From NCBI GenBank assembly GCA_036381435.1, contig DASVCW010000013.1:96458-160457 (forward strand): a DNA stretch of 64,000 nucleotides, read 5' to 3'. This document shows positions 33,291-42,243 of the stretch, piece by piece. The position numbers and the translations under genes are program-made. The first letter of the stretch is position 1. Each line of letters begins with the position of its first letter. This DNA is from Fodinibius sp036381435 (lineage in GTDB: Bacteria > Bacteroidota > Rhodothermia > Balneolales > Balneolaceae). The notes beneath the pieces were generated by a model, which was given only the letters and a program-made list of their open reading frames with translations, was not told where the DNA came from and searched no databases.

Positions 33291-36200
33291 TTACTTTATA
33301 TACGTCAATTTCTTCGATTTGATAAATGTCTGTCCGTTGCCTCCCTGTGGTTCAGCCACAATGCGATAGATATAAATGCCGCTGGCCAAACCGGTAAAAT
33401 CAATCTGCTGATTATAGGTTCCCGCATTAAACTCGAACTCCCACAGAGGGCGTAACACTCGTTTTCCGGTGATATCATAAATAGCAAGTGTAACCCGGCT
33501 GTCTACAGGCAGATCGAATGGAATGGTGGTGGTTGAACTAAACGGGTTTGGAAAATTTTGAGTGACCTGAAAATCGAGGGGAGGGAGGATCGTAAAATAA
33601 CCTAATACCGTTTGTCCGCCGGTCATTACAGAGACGGTAACCGTATTATCTTCGACCTGTCGTTCAATCACCCCGCGCGGTACTCTTACCCTTAGAGTTG
33701 TAGAGTCAGGACTAACACTGATCACCTCAGCAGTAACATCCTCGAATTGTACCGTGATTTCAGAAAGCGTTGTACTGAATTGAAAATCGTTAGCTCTTAA
33801 AGTAATTATCTCACCGGCCCGTGCTTCAGCAGGTTCAACCAAAATAAAGGGTGCATCCGTATTCCCCTGAAAATCACCCAAAAACATACCGCGCCCGTGG
33901 GTTCCCGCGGCAATATCGCCATCAGAAACTCTCGATGCTAAATAATCTGTTACTGCGTAGCCTACGGTTTCGGTAGCTACTTGTCCCCAGGTGGTATTTT
34001 CGCTTTCTAATACAGAAGTGGTATAAATTCCTGTACTGGTGCCAACTACATAAATTGTTCCCAGATCGGAGGGAATAATCGTTGCCGCCCGAAGCGAAGG
34101 GCCGAGAAAAGCTGAATTATTGCTCAAGTCTTCCAAATTTCCTTCAATAGCAGTCCAGCTGTTGCCGCCGTTTACGGTATGGTATAGGCCGATGATGTTA
34201 TAATTCGACATTACTACAATAGCCTCATTTCCGTTTATCGGGTTAACCGCAATATCTTTCACCCAAGCCCCATTAGGAGCGTCCTCAATAGAAATATCGA
34301 CGGGTGAAGAGCTGCCGGAAGCATTTTCCAGTTTATAAATGACGGGCGGTACATCGCCGAGAGAAGATCCTGCATAATAGAGAATATTAGCGGGAACCCG
34401 GGTGACTTCAAGTGCGGAAATGGTATAGCCGGCCGGCATGGCAGCAGCGGTTAAATTTGTGAAACCGGAAGTAGCGCCATCAGAATTTTGCGTTTGTATA
34501 GTTGTCGCCTCGTCAGTGCGCCAGAGCTCGTTTCCATCCGGATAATACATGATATCTTCATTATTCGGATCTATAGTGTAGGGGTGGATAAAAAGCTGAT
34601 CATCGGCCGCGTCAGGAAAGACGTAAGAAAAGGGGGCGGCAATATCTCCATTTCCTGCTTCGGCGTAGCGAATAACAACTCCGTTTTGTTGAGAAACGAA
34701 GAAATGGTTTTGGGTGAAGAAGCAATAACCGCCATCGCCGAAAGAAATATCGAGTGAACTGATACTGGCATTCGGGCTTCCGCCGGGACTTGCTCTAAAA
34801 AAAGGCGTACCGTTATCCTGCGTACCGCCCATTAACCGGTTATCTCCTGCCTGCGCCGGAATAGCGGAAGTATAAAACTGAGTAACAATATAACCCTCGT
34901 TTTTATCCTCCCAGTGAACCTCAGTGGCGGTAACATTTTCTGTTAGCGAAATACCGCCGTCATGACCACTCCACATGCGATCGGGATTGGTAGGGTCAAA
35001 CGCAATAATATGCTGGTCGGGGTGATGCAAATCACTGGCCGTCATATTGGTGCCATAAGTCCCAAAATTATTTTCTTGGCTGTAGCCTCCGATCCAGTAT
35101 TGATCAACCTCAGCAGCATCACTTGCGTCATAGCTGCCATCAGGTGGCGGAGAGGCAAAACCATTGGCTGATCGAAAAAGATTGGTTCCGCCTACAAATA
35201 CATAATTGGGATCATCAGGCTTTACGGCAACCACCATATTATATCCGCCTTGCAGGTTCATATAGCCCGAACCGTTTCCATTCATATCGCGGAAATCAGG
35301 TAAATTGGCAGTGCGATCATTGGCAATCCCGGTAGCCAGATTAAAATAATGGAAGCTTACTTCCTGCTCTGTTCCATCATTCGTTTCATCGGTAAGAATA
35401 TAAGCGATATCATTATTGGAAGGCGCGAAAGTGACCACACTTCGCCCGTGGTTTTCAGGAAAGGTTGCAGGGGTGATTTCTGTCCAGGTAGTGCCATTAT
35501 CCTGAGACAAAAATACGCCGGGGTTGTTGGCAGCATCACCCGAAAGAGCATCCTCGCTGGACAAAACAGCAAGAATATCACCCGTTGAATCGGCAATGGC
35601 AACATCTGCATAAGCATAATACCCCGGCTCGCCGAGTTCATCAATAATACTAAAGTTGTCGCCACCATCGGTTGAACGTAAAATGCCAAAGCCATTGCTG
35701 GCCACATAAATATTACCCGTGGCGGGATGAATCCTAATGCGGGTCATAAAATCGAAAGGACTGTCGAAAGCGGTGTTCCGGTCACTGGTGGAGGGGATTC
35801 GATTCCAGGTTTCGCCGTTATCGGTTGAACGAAAAATGCCGGTTCCATAGTAAGGAGCTCCGGGCGCCCTGGCCGAATTCCCAATAAATTCACCCGAGGT
35901 ATAGTACCAAACATCTTGGTTGATAGGATGCTGGGCGAGCGAAGTAACACTTAAATTTTCAAGGTCAGGAGTTTTCATCTGCCAGGTATCACCGCCATCG
36001 TTTGACTTCCAGATGCCGCCGGATACGCCCCCGGCAATAACAATACTTGAATCTCGCCGATCAACAGCAAGTGCTCGTGTTCGTCCGCCGACATCGGTAG
36101 GACCGGCGCTGCTCCAGTTAAAACCTTCAACCTGTGCCGCCTTGCCCTTCATTTTACTTTTTACCTGACGAAAAGTAGGCAGGCTGCGGGCATAGGAAAG

Positions 36201-36485
36201 TTCACGCGCACGAAGATCTTCAGGATAGGAATTGGTGGCGGGGTCGCGCAGTAACTTAAATAAATACTCATAGCGCGGCTTGTTATATCCTTTTTCTTCT
36301 TCCTCTCCTGCCTCTTCTCCGTCTCCCAGGCTTTGTTCAACTCTTTGAAGAAGCTTTTCAGTTATTTGGGTAATTTCGGACGGCGCATCAGGGGTATAAT
36401 TTGTCCAAAAAAAGTATCCCGAAATACCTAACAATGCAATAAAAACAGCCGCTAAACCTACTTTGATTGTAACCTTACTTTTCAT
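33291..36485 (-). CDS. Large secreted BNR/sortilin-like repeat protein with type IX-type C-terminal sorting domain
   Basis: About 1064 residues from MKSKVTIKVGLAAVFIALLG (signal or anchor helix). Several Asp-box/BNR repeats are visible (SGGIWKSNDGGDTW, GIFRSTDNGETWNRI, VFLSQDNGTTW, YHTVNGGNSW), building a beta-propeller like those in VPS10 and glycosidase-related proteins. An IPT/TIG-like domain follows (FILVEPAEARAGEIITLRA). The end, QNFPNPFSSTTTIPFDLP to SGIYIYRI, is a type A C-terminal domain for T9SS export. No catalytic residues were identified. A small lipoprotein gene lies 13 bp upstream in the same operon. Confidence 0.9.
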   Translation of the reverse strand: MKSKVTIKVGLAAVFIALLGISGYFFWTNYTPDAPSEITQITEKLLQRVEQSLGDGEEAGEEEEKGYNKPRYEYLFKLLRDPATNSYPEDLRARELSYARSLPTFRQVKSKMKGKAAQVEGFNWSSAGPTDVGGRTRALAVDRRDSSIVIAGGVSGGIWKSNDGGDTWQMKTPDLENLSVTSLAQHPINQDVWYYTSGEFIGNSARAPGAPYYGTGIFRSTDNGETWNRIPSTSDRNTAFDSPFDFMTRIRIHPATGNIYVASNGFGILRSTDGGDNFSIIDELGEPGYYAYADVAIADSTGDILAVLSSEDALSGDAANNPGVFLSQDNGTTWTEITPATFPENHGRSVVTFAPSNNDIAYILTDETNDGTEQEVSFHYFNLATGIANDRTANLPDFRDMNGNGSGYMNLQGGYNMVVAVKPDDPNYVFVGGTNLFRSANGFASPPPDGSYDASDAAEVDQYWIGGYSQENNFGTYGTNMTASDLHHPDQHIIAFDPTNPDRMWSGHDGGISLTENVTATEVHWEDKNEGYIVTQFYTSAIPAQAGDNRLMGGTQDNGTPFFRASPGGSPNASISSLDISFGDGGYCFFTQNHFFVSQQNGVVIRYAEAGNGDIAAPFSYVFPDAADDQLFIHPYTIDPNNEDIMYYPDGNELWRTDEATTIQTQNSDGATSGFTNLTAAAMPAGYTISALEVTRVPANILYYAGSSLGDVPPVIYKLENASGSSSPVDISIEDAPNGAWVKDIAVNPINGNEAIVVMSNYNIIGLYHTVNGGNSWTAIEGNLEDLSNNSAFLGPSLRAATIIPSDLGTIYVVGTSTGIYTTSVLESENTTWGQVATETVGYAVTDYLASRVSDGDIAAGTHGRGMFLGDFQGNTDAPFILVEPAEARAGEIITLRANDFQFSTTLSEITVQFEDVTAEVISVSPDSTTLRVRVPRGVIERQVEDNTVTVSVMTGGQTVLGYFTILPPLDFQVTQNFPNPFSSTTTIPFDLPVDSRVTLAIYDITGKRVLRPLWEFEFNAGTYNQQIDFTGLASGIYIYRIVAEPQGGNGQTFIKSKKLTYIK

Positions 36486-36498
36486 ACCCATGAATTAT

Positions 36499-37005
36499 TT
36501 ATTTCGAATCTTCGGCGGGAGATATCCCCTTAAGAACCCAACGCGAATTATCAGTAGAACTATCATTATCAGAAGCAAGAAATTGTCTATAATTTAGCAG
36601 ACAAACAATTTTTTTGTCGGGTTTTAGCATTTTGACATTTTTCGTTAAAAAATCGGGCACGAGAACCGTTAAAGGAACGCCGGTGCCAATAGCCGGAGTG
36701 GATGAACCGTATTCATTAACGGTGATTACTTCTACTTTCATTATAGCAGGTGCTGATTGTAATTTCGCTCCCAAAAAAAGGCCGGTAATGCGGGCAGTTC
36801 CGGGTGGTAAACCCGGCTCGGGATGTGGGGGGCGTATATCCATAATTTGAATGGTATCTTGACTAACGGTTGAATCCACAGTATCCTGAACTATGGTTGA
36901 ATCAGCATTTTGGGCAGTGGAATTTTTGTTTTTTTTATCTTCTGATGAATCGCAGCCAAAGACGATCAGGATCATCAAACCGTATAAGATTAGTTGCTTT
37001 AGCAT
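36499..37005 (-). CDS. Lipoprotein of unknown function
   Basis: 168 residues. SPII signal MLKQLILYGLMILIVFGC with lipid cysteine C18. A low-complexity Asp/Ser/Thr linker (about 20-55) follows, and then a compact beta-rich domain. The domain starts RPPHPEPGLPPGTARITGLF. The gene ends 13 bp before the start of the T9SS protein gene, so the two are probably one operon and the lipoprotein may assist that protein at the surface. No family recognised. Confidence 0.75.
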   Translation of the reverse strand: MLKQLILYGLMILIVFGCDSSEDKKNKNSTAQNADSTIVQDTVDSTVSQDTIQIMDIRPPHPEPGLPPGTARITGLFLGAKLQSAPAIMKVEVITVNEYGSSTPAIGTGVPLTVLVPDFLTKNVKMLKPDKKIVCLLNYRQFLASDNDSSTDNSRWVLKGISPAEDSK

Positions 37006-37062
37006 ATTAGAGAATAATGTGTTGCTACATTAGATTTTAAAATAGTGAACGAATTATAGAAG

Positions 37063-37251
37063 GTCATCCCCTTAATCCCCCTTCAAAGGGGGACACTTAC
37101 TTCCCTTTTCAGGGAAATAAAAGGCAGATGTACTTGCAAAAAGTGAAATCGAGTTTTAAATATCGTTTATGGCAAGAGCCTTAAAACCAGCAAGAATGTC
37201 CCCCTTTTGCCGAAGGCATTCCCACGGAAGAAGGGGGCGCAGGGGGATGAC
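37063..37251. repeat. MITE-like palindromic element, family GTCATCCCCCTGCG, copy 2
   Basis: 189 bp with GTCATCCCCTTAATCCCCC at one end and AGGGGGCGCAGGGGGATGAC at the other. Its right half contains a hairpin in which TGCCGAAGGCATTCCC is lodged between CCCCCTTT and AAGGGGG. It fills most of the 322-bp gap between the lipoprotein and aminotransferase genes, which are divergently transcribed. Confidence 0.75.
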
Positions 37252-37327
37252 TTTTTGAGTAGATCCAAGCCTTCAGATTATTACACCTTATTACACCACC
37301 TTTATCAGATAATTAAATTAACTTGTT

Positions 37328-38512
37328 TTGAACACTAAAGATTCATTTTACCAACATATAGCCCAGACAAGCGATTCTCCGATGGGTTTGGAAATAGAGC
37401 GGGCCGAAGGTCCTTTTATTTATACTACTGACGGCAAACGATATACTGATTTTATTTCGGGTATTGCGGTAAGCAGCCTCGGGCATCGTCACCCAAAAGT
37501 GGTTGAGGCCATCAAGCGGCAGGTCGACCGGCATCTGCATGTAATGGTTTACGGGGAGTTTATCCAAAAGCCGCAATCAACTTACGCTGAACTGCTGACT
37601 TCGCAGCTTCCTGAAAAATTAAGCCGTGTTTATTTTGTAAACAGCGGTACGGAAGCCAATGAAGGAGCGCTTAAGCTGGCTAAAAAGCATACCGGAGGTC
37701 ATAAGTTTGTGGCTTTTCATCACGGTTATCACGGCGACACGCATGGCTCTCTGAGCGTAACCGGCCGCGATGTTTATCGCGATCCCTATCTGCCGCTTTT
37801 ACCTGATGTTCATTTTTTGGATTTCAACAGTTTTAAAGAGCTTGATACGATTGATGAAGAAACCGCCGCCGTAATTCTGGAGCCGATACAGGGTGAGGGA
37901 GGCATCATTCCCGCTGAGAAGGAGTGGCTGAAGGCTGTACGACAACGGTGCGATGAAACAGGAGCGCTGCTCATTTTTGATGAAATTCAAACCGGTTTTT
38001 TTCGCACAGGAAGCCTGTTCGCTTTCCAGCAATATGAAACAGTGCCTGATATTTTATGTTTGGCCAAAGCGATGGCAGGAGGAATGCCTATGGGCGCTTT
38101 TGTCTCGTCAACAGAAATTTTTGAATCCTTTAAATATGATCCTCCCTTAAATCATGTCACTACTTTCGGCGGACATCCGGTTTCTTGCGCGGCGGCCCAT
38201 GCTACACTAACCGAATTATTGAATGATGATTTTGCGACGAAAGCGGAAAAAATAGAGGCCGTAGTCCGTAAGGAGTTGACAAGCAAAGGAATTGTAGAAA
38301 TTCGTGGACGCGGAGCGATGTTAGGAATGGAATTGGCGAACAAAGCCCTCACCCGAAAAGTGGTAGAAGATTGTCTGCAGAAAGGCATTATCCTGGGATG
38401 GACTCTTCACTCAAACACCCTCGTACGCCTGGCACCTCCGTTAATTATTGATGAACCCCTTCTGAAAGAGACACTGCAAACTATAAACAATAGTGTTCAT
38501 AACTGCCTGTAA
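37328..38512 (+). CDS. Class III aminotransferase (acetylornithine/ornithine-type)
   Basis: 394 residues. PLP lysine K247 is in LAKAMAGGMPMGAF, with the family blocks NSGTEANEGALKLA, EPIQGEGG and IFDEIQTGFFRTG. The start is TTG (TTGAACACT), forced by an in-frame stop 9 bases upstream and supported by the family-like N-terminus FYQHIAQTSDSPMGLEIE. The subgroup resembles ArgD/ornithine aminotransferase, but the substrate cannot be fixed from sequence and no arginine genes are nearby. It lies upstream of the lipoprotein paralogues. Confidence 0.9.
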   Translation: MNTKDSFYQHIAQTSDSPMGLEIERAEGPFIYTTDGKRYTDFISGIAVSSLGHRHPKVVEAIKRQVDRHLHVMVYGEFIQKPQSTYAELLTSQLPEKLSRVYFVNSGTEANEGALKLAKKHTGGHKFVAFHHGYHGDTHGSLSVTGRDVYRDPYLPLLPDVHFLDFNSFKELDTIDEETAAVILEPIQGEGGIIPAEKEWLKAVRQRCDETGALLIFDEIQTGFFRTGSLFAFQQYETVPDILCLAKAMAGGMPMGAFVSSTEIFESFKYDPPLNHVTTFGGHPVSCAAAHATLTELLNDDFATKAEKIEAVVRKELTSKGIVEIRGRGAMLGMELANKALTRKVVEDCLQKGIILGWTLHSNTLVRLAPPLIIDEPLLKETLQTINNSVHNCL

Positions 38513-38614
38513 AAAATAGATGATAAAACGGTACAAAATTTGGCATTCTAAGAAAAAGTAGCTAATGTCCAAAACATTAGAAAATTCTAATAAATCATAA
38601 TTAATGTACGTGAT

Positions 38615-39430
38615 ATGCTAAAAAAGATACCAAATATAATTCCTGTTGTGCTTTTTTGTACGGCTTTATTTCTCACATCGTGCGGTGATAATCCATCATC
38701 AGTGGATGAAAATCCGCCCGAACTGCCATCTGTTCAAACAATGAGTATGGACTTTTCTACTTTTGAAAGCAGCTCGTCTCAAAAGGTCAAAAGTCAGGCT
38801 GCAACTGATAACTTTAATCGTGCTGCTTTTACGGCATCCATTATGAAGCTCGTTGTTGATGTTAACCTGGCCATTCCCCGGACACTTTTAGCTGCTGCCG
38901 CCAATTCCGATGCCGAGCTGGTTGAAGGCGGAAAATGGGAATGGAATTACTCAAAAACTGCTAATGATAATACTTACGGTGTTCGCCTGGTTGCTGCGCG
39001 AGAAAATGAGGAAACGATAGACTGGGAATTTTATATCACCAATTCTGAAATGGGGCTCGATAACCGGCTGTTTTTCAGAGGTACAACTATCGCCAAAGCT
39101 ATACAGGGTAGCTGGTCGTATTACAGTTTACAAAGTAACGAAGCTGATGTTCATGTCTCCGAAACCACTTGGACCGTTAATGGTGAAAATGATAAGCATC
39201 TGAAGCTTGAAGTGATTTCAAACCGGAATGATCGACAAGGCGATTATATTGAATATGACTTTGACGGTACTACTAAAAAGGCTGTTTATTATAACGCCGG
39301 TGAAGACGCAACAACTACAATTCAATGGCATATTGAGACAAAGACAGGGTTTATCATTGCCCCTGACTATAACAATGGTGAAAAAGCGTGCTGGGATGAA
39401 AATTTCCAGGATATAGCTTGCAGCGCCTAA
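38615..39430 (+). CDS. Lipoprotein, paralogue 1 of a three-member family
   Basis: 271 residues. SPII signal with lipobox LTSC (C23), then a Pro/Ser-rich linker. The globular part contains DNFNRAAFTASIMKLVV, WEWNYSK and a C-terminus ACWDENFQDIACSA. The paired C-terminal cysteines recur in the paralogues at 39571-40386 and 42244-43026. I do not recognise the family. It is followed by a clear terminator at 39456-39484. Confidence 0.8.
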   Translation: MLKKIPNIIPVVLFCTALFLTSCGDNPSSVDENPPELPSVQTMSMDFSTFESSSSQKVKSQAATDNFNRAAFTASIMKLVVDVNLAIPRTLLAAAANSDAELVEGGKWEWNYSKTANDNTYGVRLVAARENEETIDWEFYITNSEMGLDNRLFFRGTTIAKAIQGSWSYYSLQSNEADVHVSETTWTVNGENDKHLKLEVISNRNDRQGDYIEYDFDGTTKKAVYYNAGEDATTTIQWHIETKTGFIIAPDYNNGEKACWDENFQDIACSA

Positions 39431-39455
39431 CTTTTGCTGCTATATATAAAGATTC

Positions 39456-39484
39456 AAGCCCGTGCACTCCACGGGCTTTTTTTG
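39456..39484 (+). terminator. Rho-independent terminator
   Basis: AAGCCCGTG and CACGGGCTT form a 9-bp stem with a 5-base loop (CACTC), followed by a run of T. It ends the first lipoprotein gene. Confidence 0.92.
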
Positions 39485-39570
39485 TTTCAAATTTTTTTAA
39501 AAAAGTCAGAAACATTTGTAGGCATAATTAGTACAAAAAAGTGATAATAGCGGAATATAATTTTTTCATC

Positions 39571-40386
39571 ATGTTGATACGAGCATTTTCCATATCACTC
39601 ACCGTGCTGATTTTCATTTTGGCAATGAATTCTTGCGTCGATAACCCGTCTGTAATGAGCACTCATCCCCCCGACCTACCCCTGCAAAGTTCTATGCGAA
39701 TTAACTTTTCTAACTTTGGAGAGCAAAAATCAGAGGCTAAATCGAAACAGCTTTCCTTTAACAATTTCTCCCGGGCTGCTTTTACAGCCGGTGTGATGAA
39801 AACCATTGTTGAGACTAATTTAACTATCCCCGGGGTACTACTGGATGCGGCTTCAGATTCGGAAGCTAAAATAAATGAAAATGACCGGTGGGAGTGGAGC
39901 TACCGGGCATTTGTTGATGGAAAAAGTTACGCTGTTCGACTGGTGGCTTTGCCCGTAGAAAACAACTCAACCAAGTGGAAGTTTTATGTAACCAATTCTG
40001 AACAGGGGCTGGATGACCGGTTGTTTTTTAGCGGTACCACAAGTGCTTCGGGAAGGTGGGGGAGTTGGACTTACTTTAGTCTTCAAAATACAAGCTCCCA
40101 TGAGGCAATGTCGAAAATAAATTGGTCGCTCAACAGTAAAGACGGACTTCACATAAAGTTTGAAGTGGTTTCTGATCGCTTTGAAAGAGCCGGTAACTAC
40201 ATTGATTATACCTTTAATGACACGATAAAGTCGGCTGTTTATTATGATGCGAGTAAAGAGCAAACCACCGAAATTCAGTGGAATGTAGAAACTAACATTG
40301 GATACATTTTTTCCCCTGATTATAATAAAGGCCAACAGGCTTGCTGGAATGAGCGGTTCGCGGATACTGCTTGCAGTGAACTTTAA
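39571..40386 (+). CDS. Lipoprotein, paralogue 2 of a three-member family
   Basis: 271 residues from the ATG at 39571. The frame opens at a GTG at 39541, but the signal peptide MLIRAFSISLTVLIFILAMN with lipid C22 fixes the inner start. Residues NNFSRAAFTAGVMKTIVETN, WEWSYRAF and FYVTNSEQGLDDRLFFSGTT match the first paralogue closely, and the end ACWNERFADTACSEL keeps the Cys pair. It is a tandem duplicate of 38615-39430 with its own upstream region. Unknown function, presumably outer-membrane anchored. Confidence 0.8.
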   Translation: MLIRAFSISLTVLIFILAMNSCVDNPSVMSTHPPDLPLQSSMRINFSNFGEQKSEAKSKQLSFNNFSRAAFTAGVMKTIVETNLTIPGVLLDAASDSEAKINENDRWEWSYRAFVDGKSYAVRLVALPVENNSTKWKFYVTNSEQGLDDRLFFSGTTSASGRWGSWTYFSLQNTSSHEAMSKINWSLNSKDGLHIKFEVVSDRFERAGNYIDYTFNDTIKSAVYYDASKEQTTEIQWNVETNIGYIFSPDYNKGQQACWNERFADTACSEL

Positions 40387-40744
40387 GAAAGATTTTAATA
40401 ATGTGATTTGAGCATTAGAGGGTTATTTGTCGAATGCCGAAAATGGCTATTAATCCCCCTAAATCCCTAAGTTCGCCAAGGGGGACTTTGTTGCCGATTT
40501 AAAATTTCTCCACTTAAAGAACTATTTTTTACCGTTTCCAATATTTGTAAACCAGCTTTAATTACAGTTGGAGAAGGGGGATGAAAAACTATAGCTATGG
40601 GATTGTGACTTTATTGCCGAAAGCTAAAGTTATTGGAATTGGTTCAACTGTTTAAAAACTGCTAAATTGGCAGTGAAAGGAATTCAAAAGTAATTTTTTG
40701 AGTTTCATTCAGTGAAGCAATAATTCCAGCTAAATTTTTCATTT
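40387..40744. other. 358-bp intergenic region with a MITE-like remnant
   Basis: From about 40450 (TTAATCCCCCTAAATCCC) to about 40586 (GAGAAGGGGGATGAAAA) the ends are inverted copies, with GCCAAGGGGGAC and TTGCCGA inside. This is a degenerate relative of the GTCATCCCCC elements. The last 60 bases should hold the aldehyde dehydrogenase promoter. No gene seen. Confidence 0.55.
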
Positions 40745-42106
40745 ATGAAATCCGTTAATCCTGCTACCGCCGAGTTGATTGAAGAATATGAGTTGATGAG
40801 TGACGGGGACCTGGATAAGATTATCCAAAATGCCGTAAAAGCACAGGATGAATGGCGAAAAACCGGCTTTCAAGAGCGTGCTTCATTACTAAAAAGCGTG
40901 GCAAAAAATCTCGAAGCCAAAAAAGGTGAGTATGCCGAATTAATGGCGCGTGAAATGGGCAAACCCTTACCGCAGGGTGAGTCTGAAATTGAAAAGTGCG
41001 CATGGGTCTGTAAGTATTATGCCAATAATACCAAAGACTTTTTAAAGGACCAGATCATCACATCTGATGCTAATAAAAGTTACGTTACTTTCAATCCATT
41101 AGGTACAATATTGGCGATCATGCCCTGGAACTTCCCTTTTTGGCAACTTTTCCGCTTTGCAGCTCCGGCCCTGATGGCAGGTAATGCGGCCGTTTTAAAA
41201 CATTCTGCAAATGTCAGCGGTTGTGCCTTGGCTATTGAAGAGGTGATACATGATGCAGGCATACCCGAGCCGGTTTTTCGTTCTGTTATCGCAGACAATG
41301 ATAAAGCTCAAATGATGATTAAACATCCCGGAATAGCAGCGGTAACGCTTACGGGAAGTGTGCGAGCCGGAAAAGCGGTGGCATCGGCAGCGGGCAGTGA
41401 GTTGAAGAAAACAGTTTTGGAGTTGGGGGGAAGCGACCCATATATAATCCTTGCTGATGCTGATCTCGAAAAGGCTGCAGAAACATGTGTGAATTCACGA
41501 CTTATTAACAGTGGACAAAGTTGTATTGCCGCCAAACGCTTTATTGCGGTTGAAGATATTTACGATTCATTTTTAGAGCTTATAATTGAAAAAATGCACG
41601 AAAAGAAGATTGGAGATCCTTTTGATGAATCCACAGATGTGGGACCGATGGCAACGAAAAAACTGAGAGACGATCTTCACAAACAGGTTCAGAAAAGCAT
41701 AGATGCAGGAGCTAAATGTGTGTTGGGCGGCCAGATTCAAGATCAAAAAAGTGCTTTTTATCCGCCAACTATTTTAACCGGTGTTTCTGAAGGTATGCCG
41801 GCTTATAATGAAGAACTTTTTGGTCCTGTGGCTTCGGTGATTAAAGTGAAAAATGAACAGGAAGCCATTTATGTTGCTAATGACACCGACTTTGGGTTGG
41901 GAGCTGCTATTTTTTCAAAGGATGTGAATCATGCCGAGAAAATTGCCGCCACAGAATTAAAGGCAGGCTGCTGTTTTATCAATCATTTGGTGAAATCTGA
42001 TCCGCGTCTTCCGTTCGGAGGGGTAAAACAGTCGGGGTATGGACGTGAGTTGTCACAATACGGAATCAAAGAATTTGTAAATATTAAGACAATGTACCGG
42101 GCCTGA
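40745..42106 (+). CDS. NAD(P)-dependent succinate-semialdehyde dehydrogenase-like aldehyde dehydrogenase
   Basis: 453 residues of the ALDH superfamily. The catalytic cysteine is C260 in NSGQSCIAAKRF, the catalytic glutamate is in VLELGGSDPYI, and the cofactor-binding block is IMPWNFPFWQ. Short ALDHs of this type (about 455 residues, starting NPATAELIEEYE) usually oxidise succinate semialdehyde or similar aldehydes. It lies between two paralogous lipoprotein genes and is followed by a hairpin that may end its transcript. Confidence 0.92.
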   Translation: MKSVNPATAELIEEYELMSDGDLDKIIQNAVKAQDEWRKTGFQERASLLKSVAKNLEAKKGEYAELMAREMGKPLPQGESEIEKCAWVCKYYANNTKDFLKDQIITSDANKSYVTFNPLGTILAIMPWNFPFWQLFRFAAPALMAGNAAVLKHSANVSGCALAIEEVIHDAGIPEPVFRSVIADNDKAQMMIKHPGIAAVTLTGSVRAGKAVASAAGSELKKTVLELGGSDPYIILADADLEKAAETCVNSRLINSGQSCIAAKRFIAVEDIYDSFLELIIEKMHEKKIGDPFDESTDVGPMATKKLRDDLHKQVQKSIDAGAKCVLGGQIQDQKSAFYPPTILTGVSEGMPAYNEELFGPVASVIKVKNEQEAIYVANDTDFGLGAAIFSKDVNHAEKIAATELKAGCCFINHLVKSDPRLPFGGVKQSGYGRELSQYGIKEFVNIKTMYRA

Positions 42107-42200
42107 GCAAAACTGGCACAAGCGGGATGCTTGCGCCAGTTTTGCTTTATAAAACACACTGGCCACGCTAGCGCGAGCGTCCCGCTCGTGCTAAACGTGG
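42107..42200. repeat. BIME-like pair of inverted hairpins, copy 1
   Basis: Hairpin 1 (42107-42145): GCAAAACTGGC-A-CAAGC, loop GGGAT, GCTTG-C-GCCAGTTTTGC. Hairpin 2 (42163-42200): CTAGCGCGAGC, loop GTCCC, GCTCGTGCT. Hairpin 2 is the inverted copy of hairpin 1 (shared core CACRAGCGGGAYGCTYGCG). A second copy is at 43045-43120. Confidence 0.85.
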
Positions 42201-42243
42201 AAGGGGCATAATCAAATCATAAAAACCAAAAATCGAGAGAGAA

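Noticed and set aside
33291..36491. Catalytic sialidase call for the BNR repeat protein
   Set aside because: Asp-box repeats occur in many non-enzymatic propellers, and the arginine triad and catalytic Tyr/Glu of sialidases could not be located.
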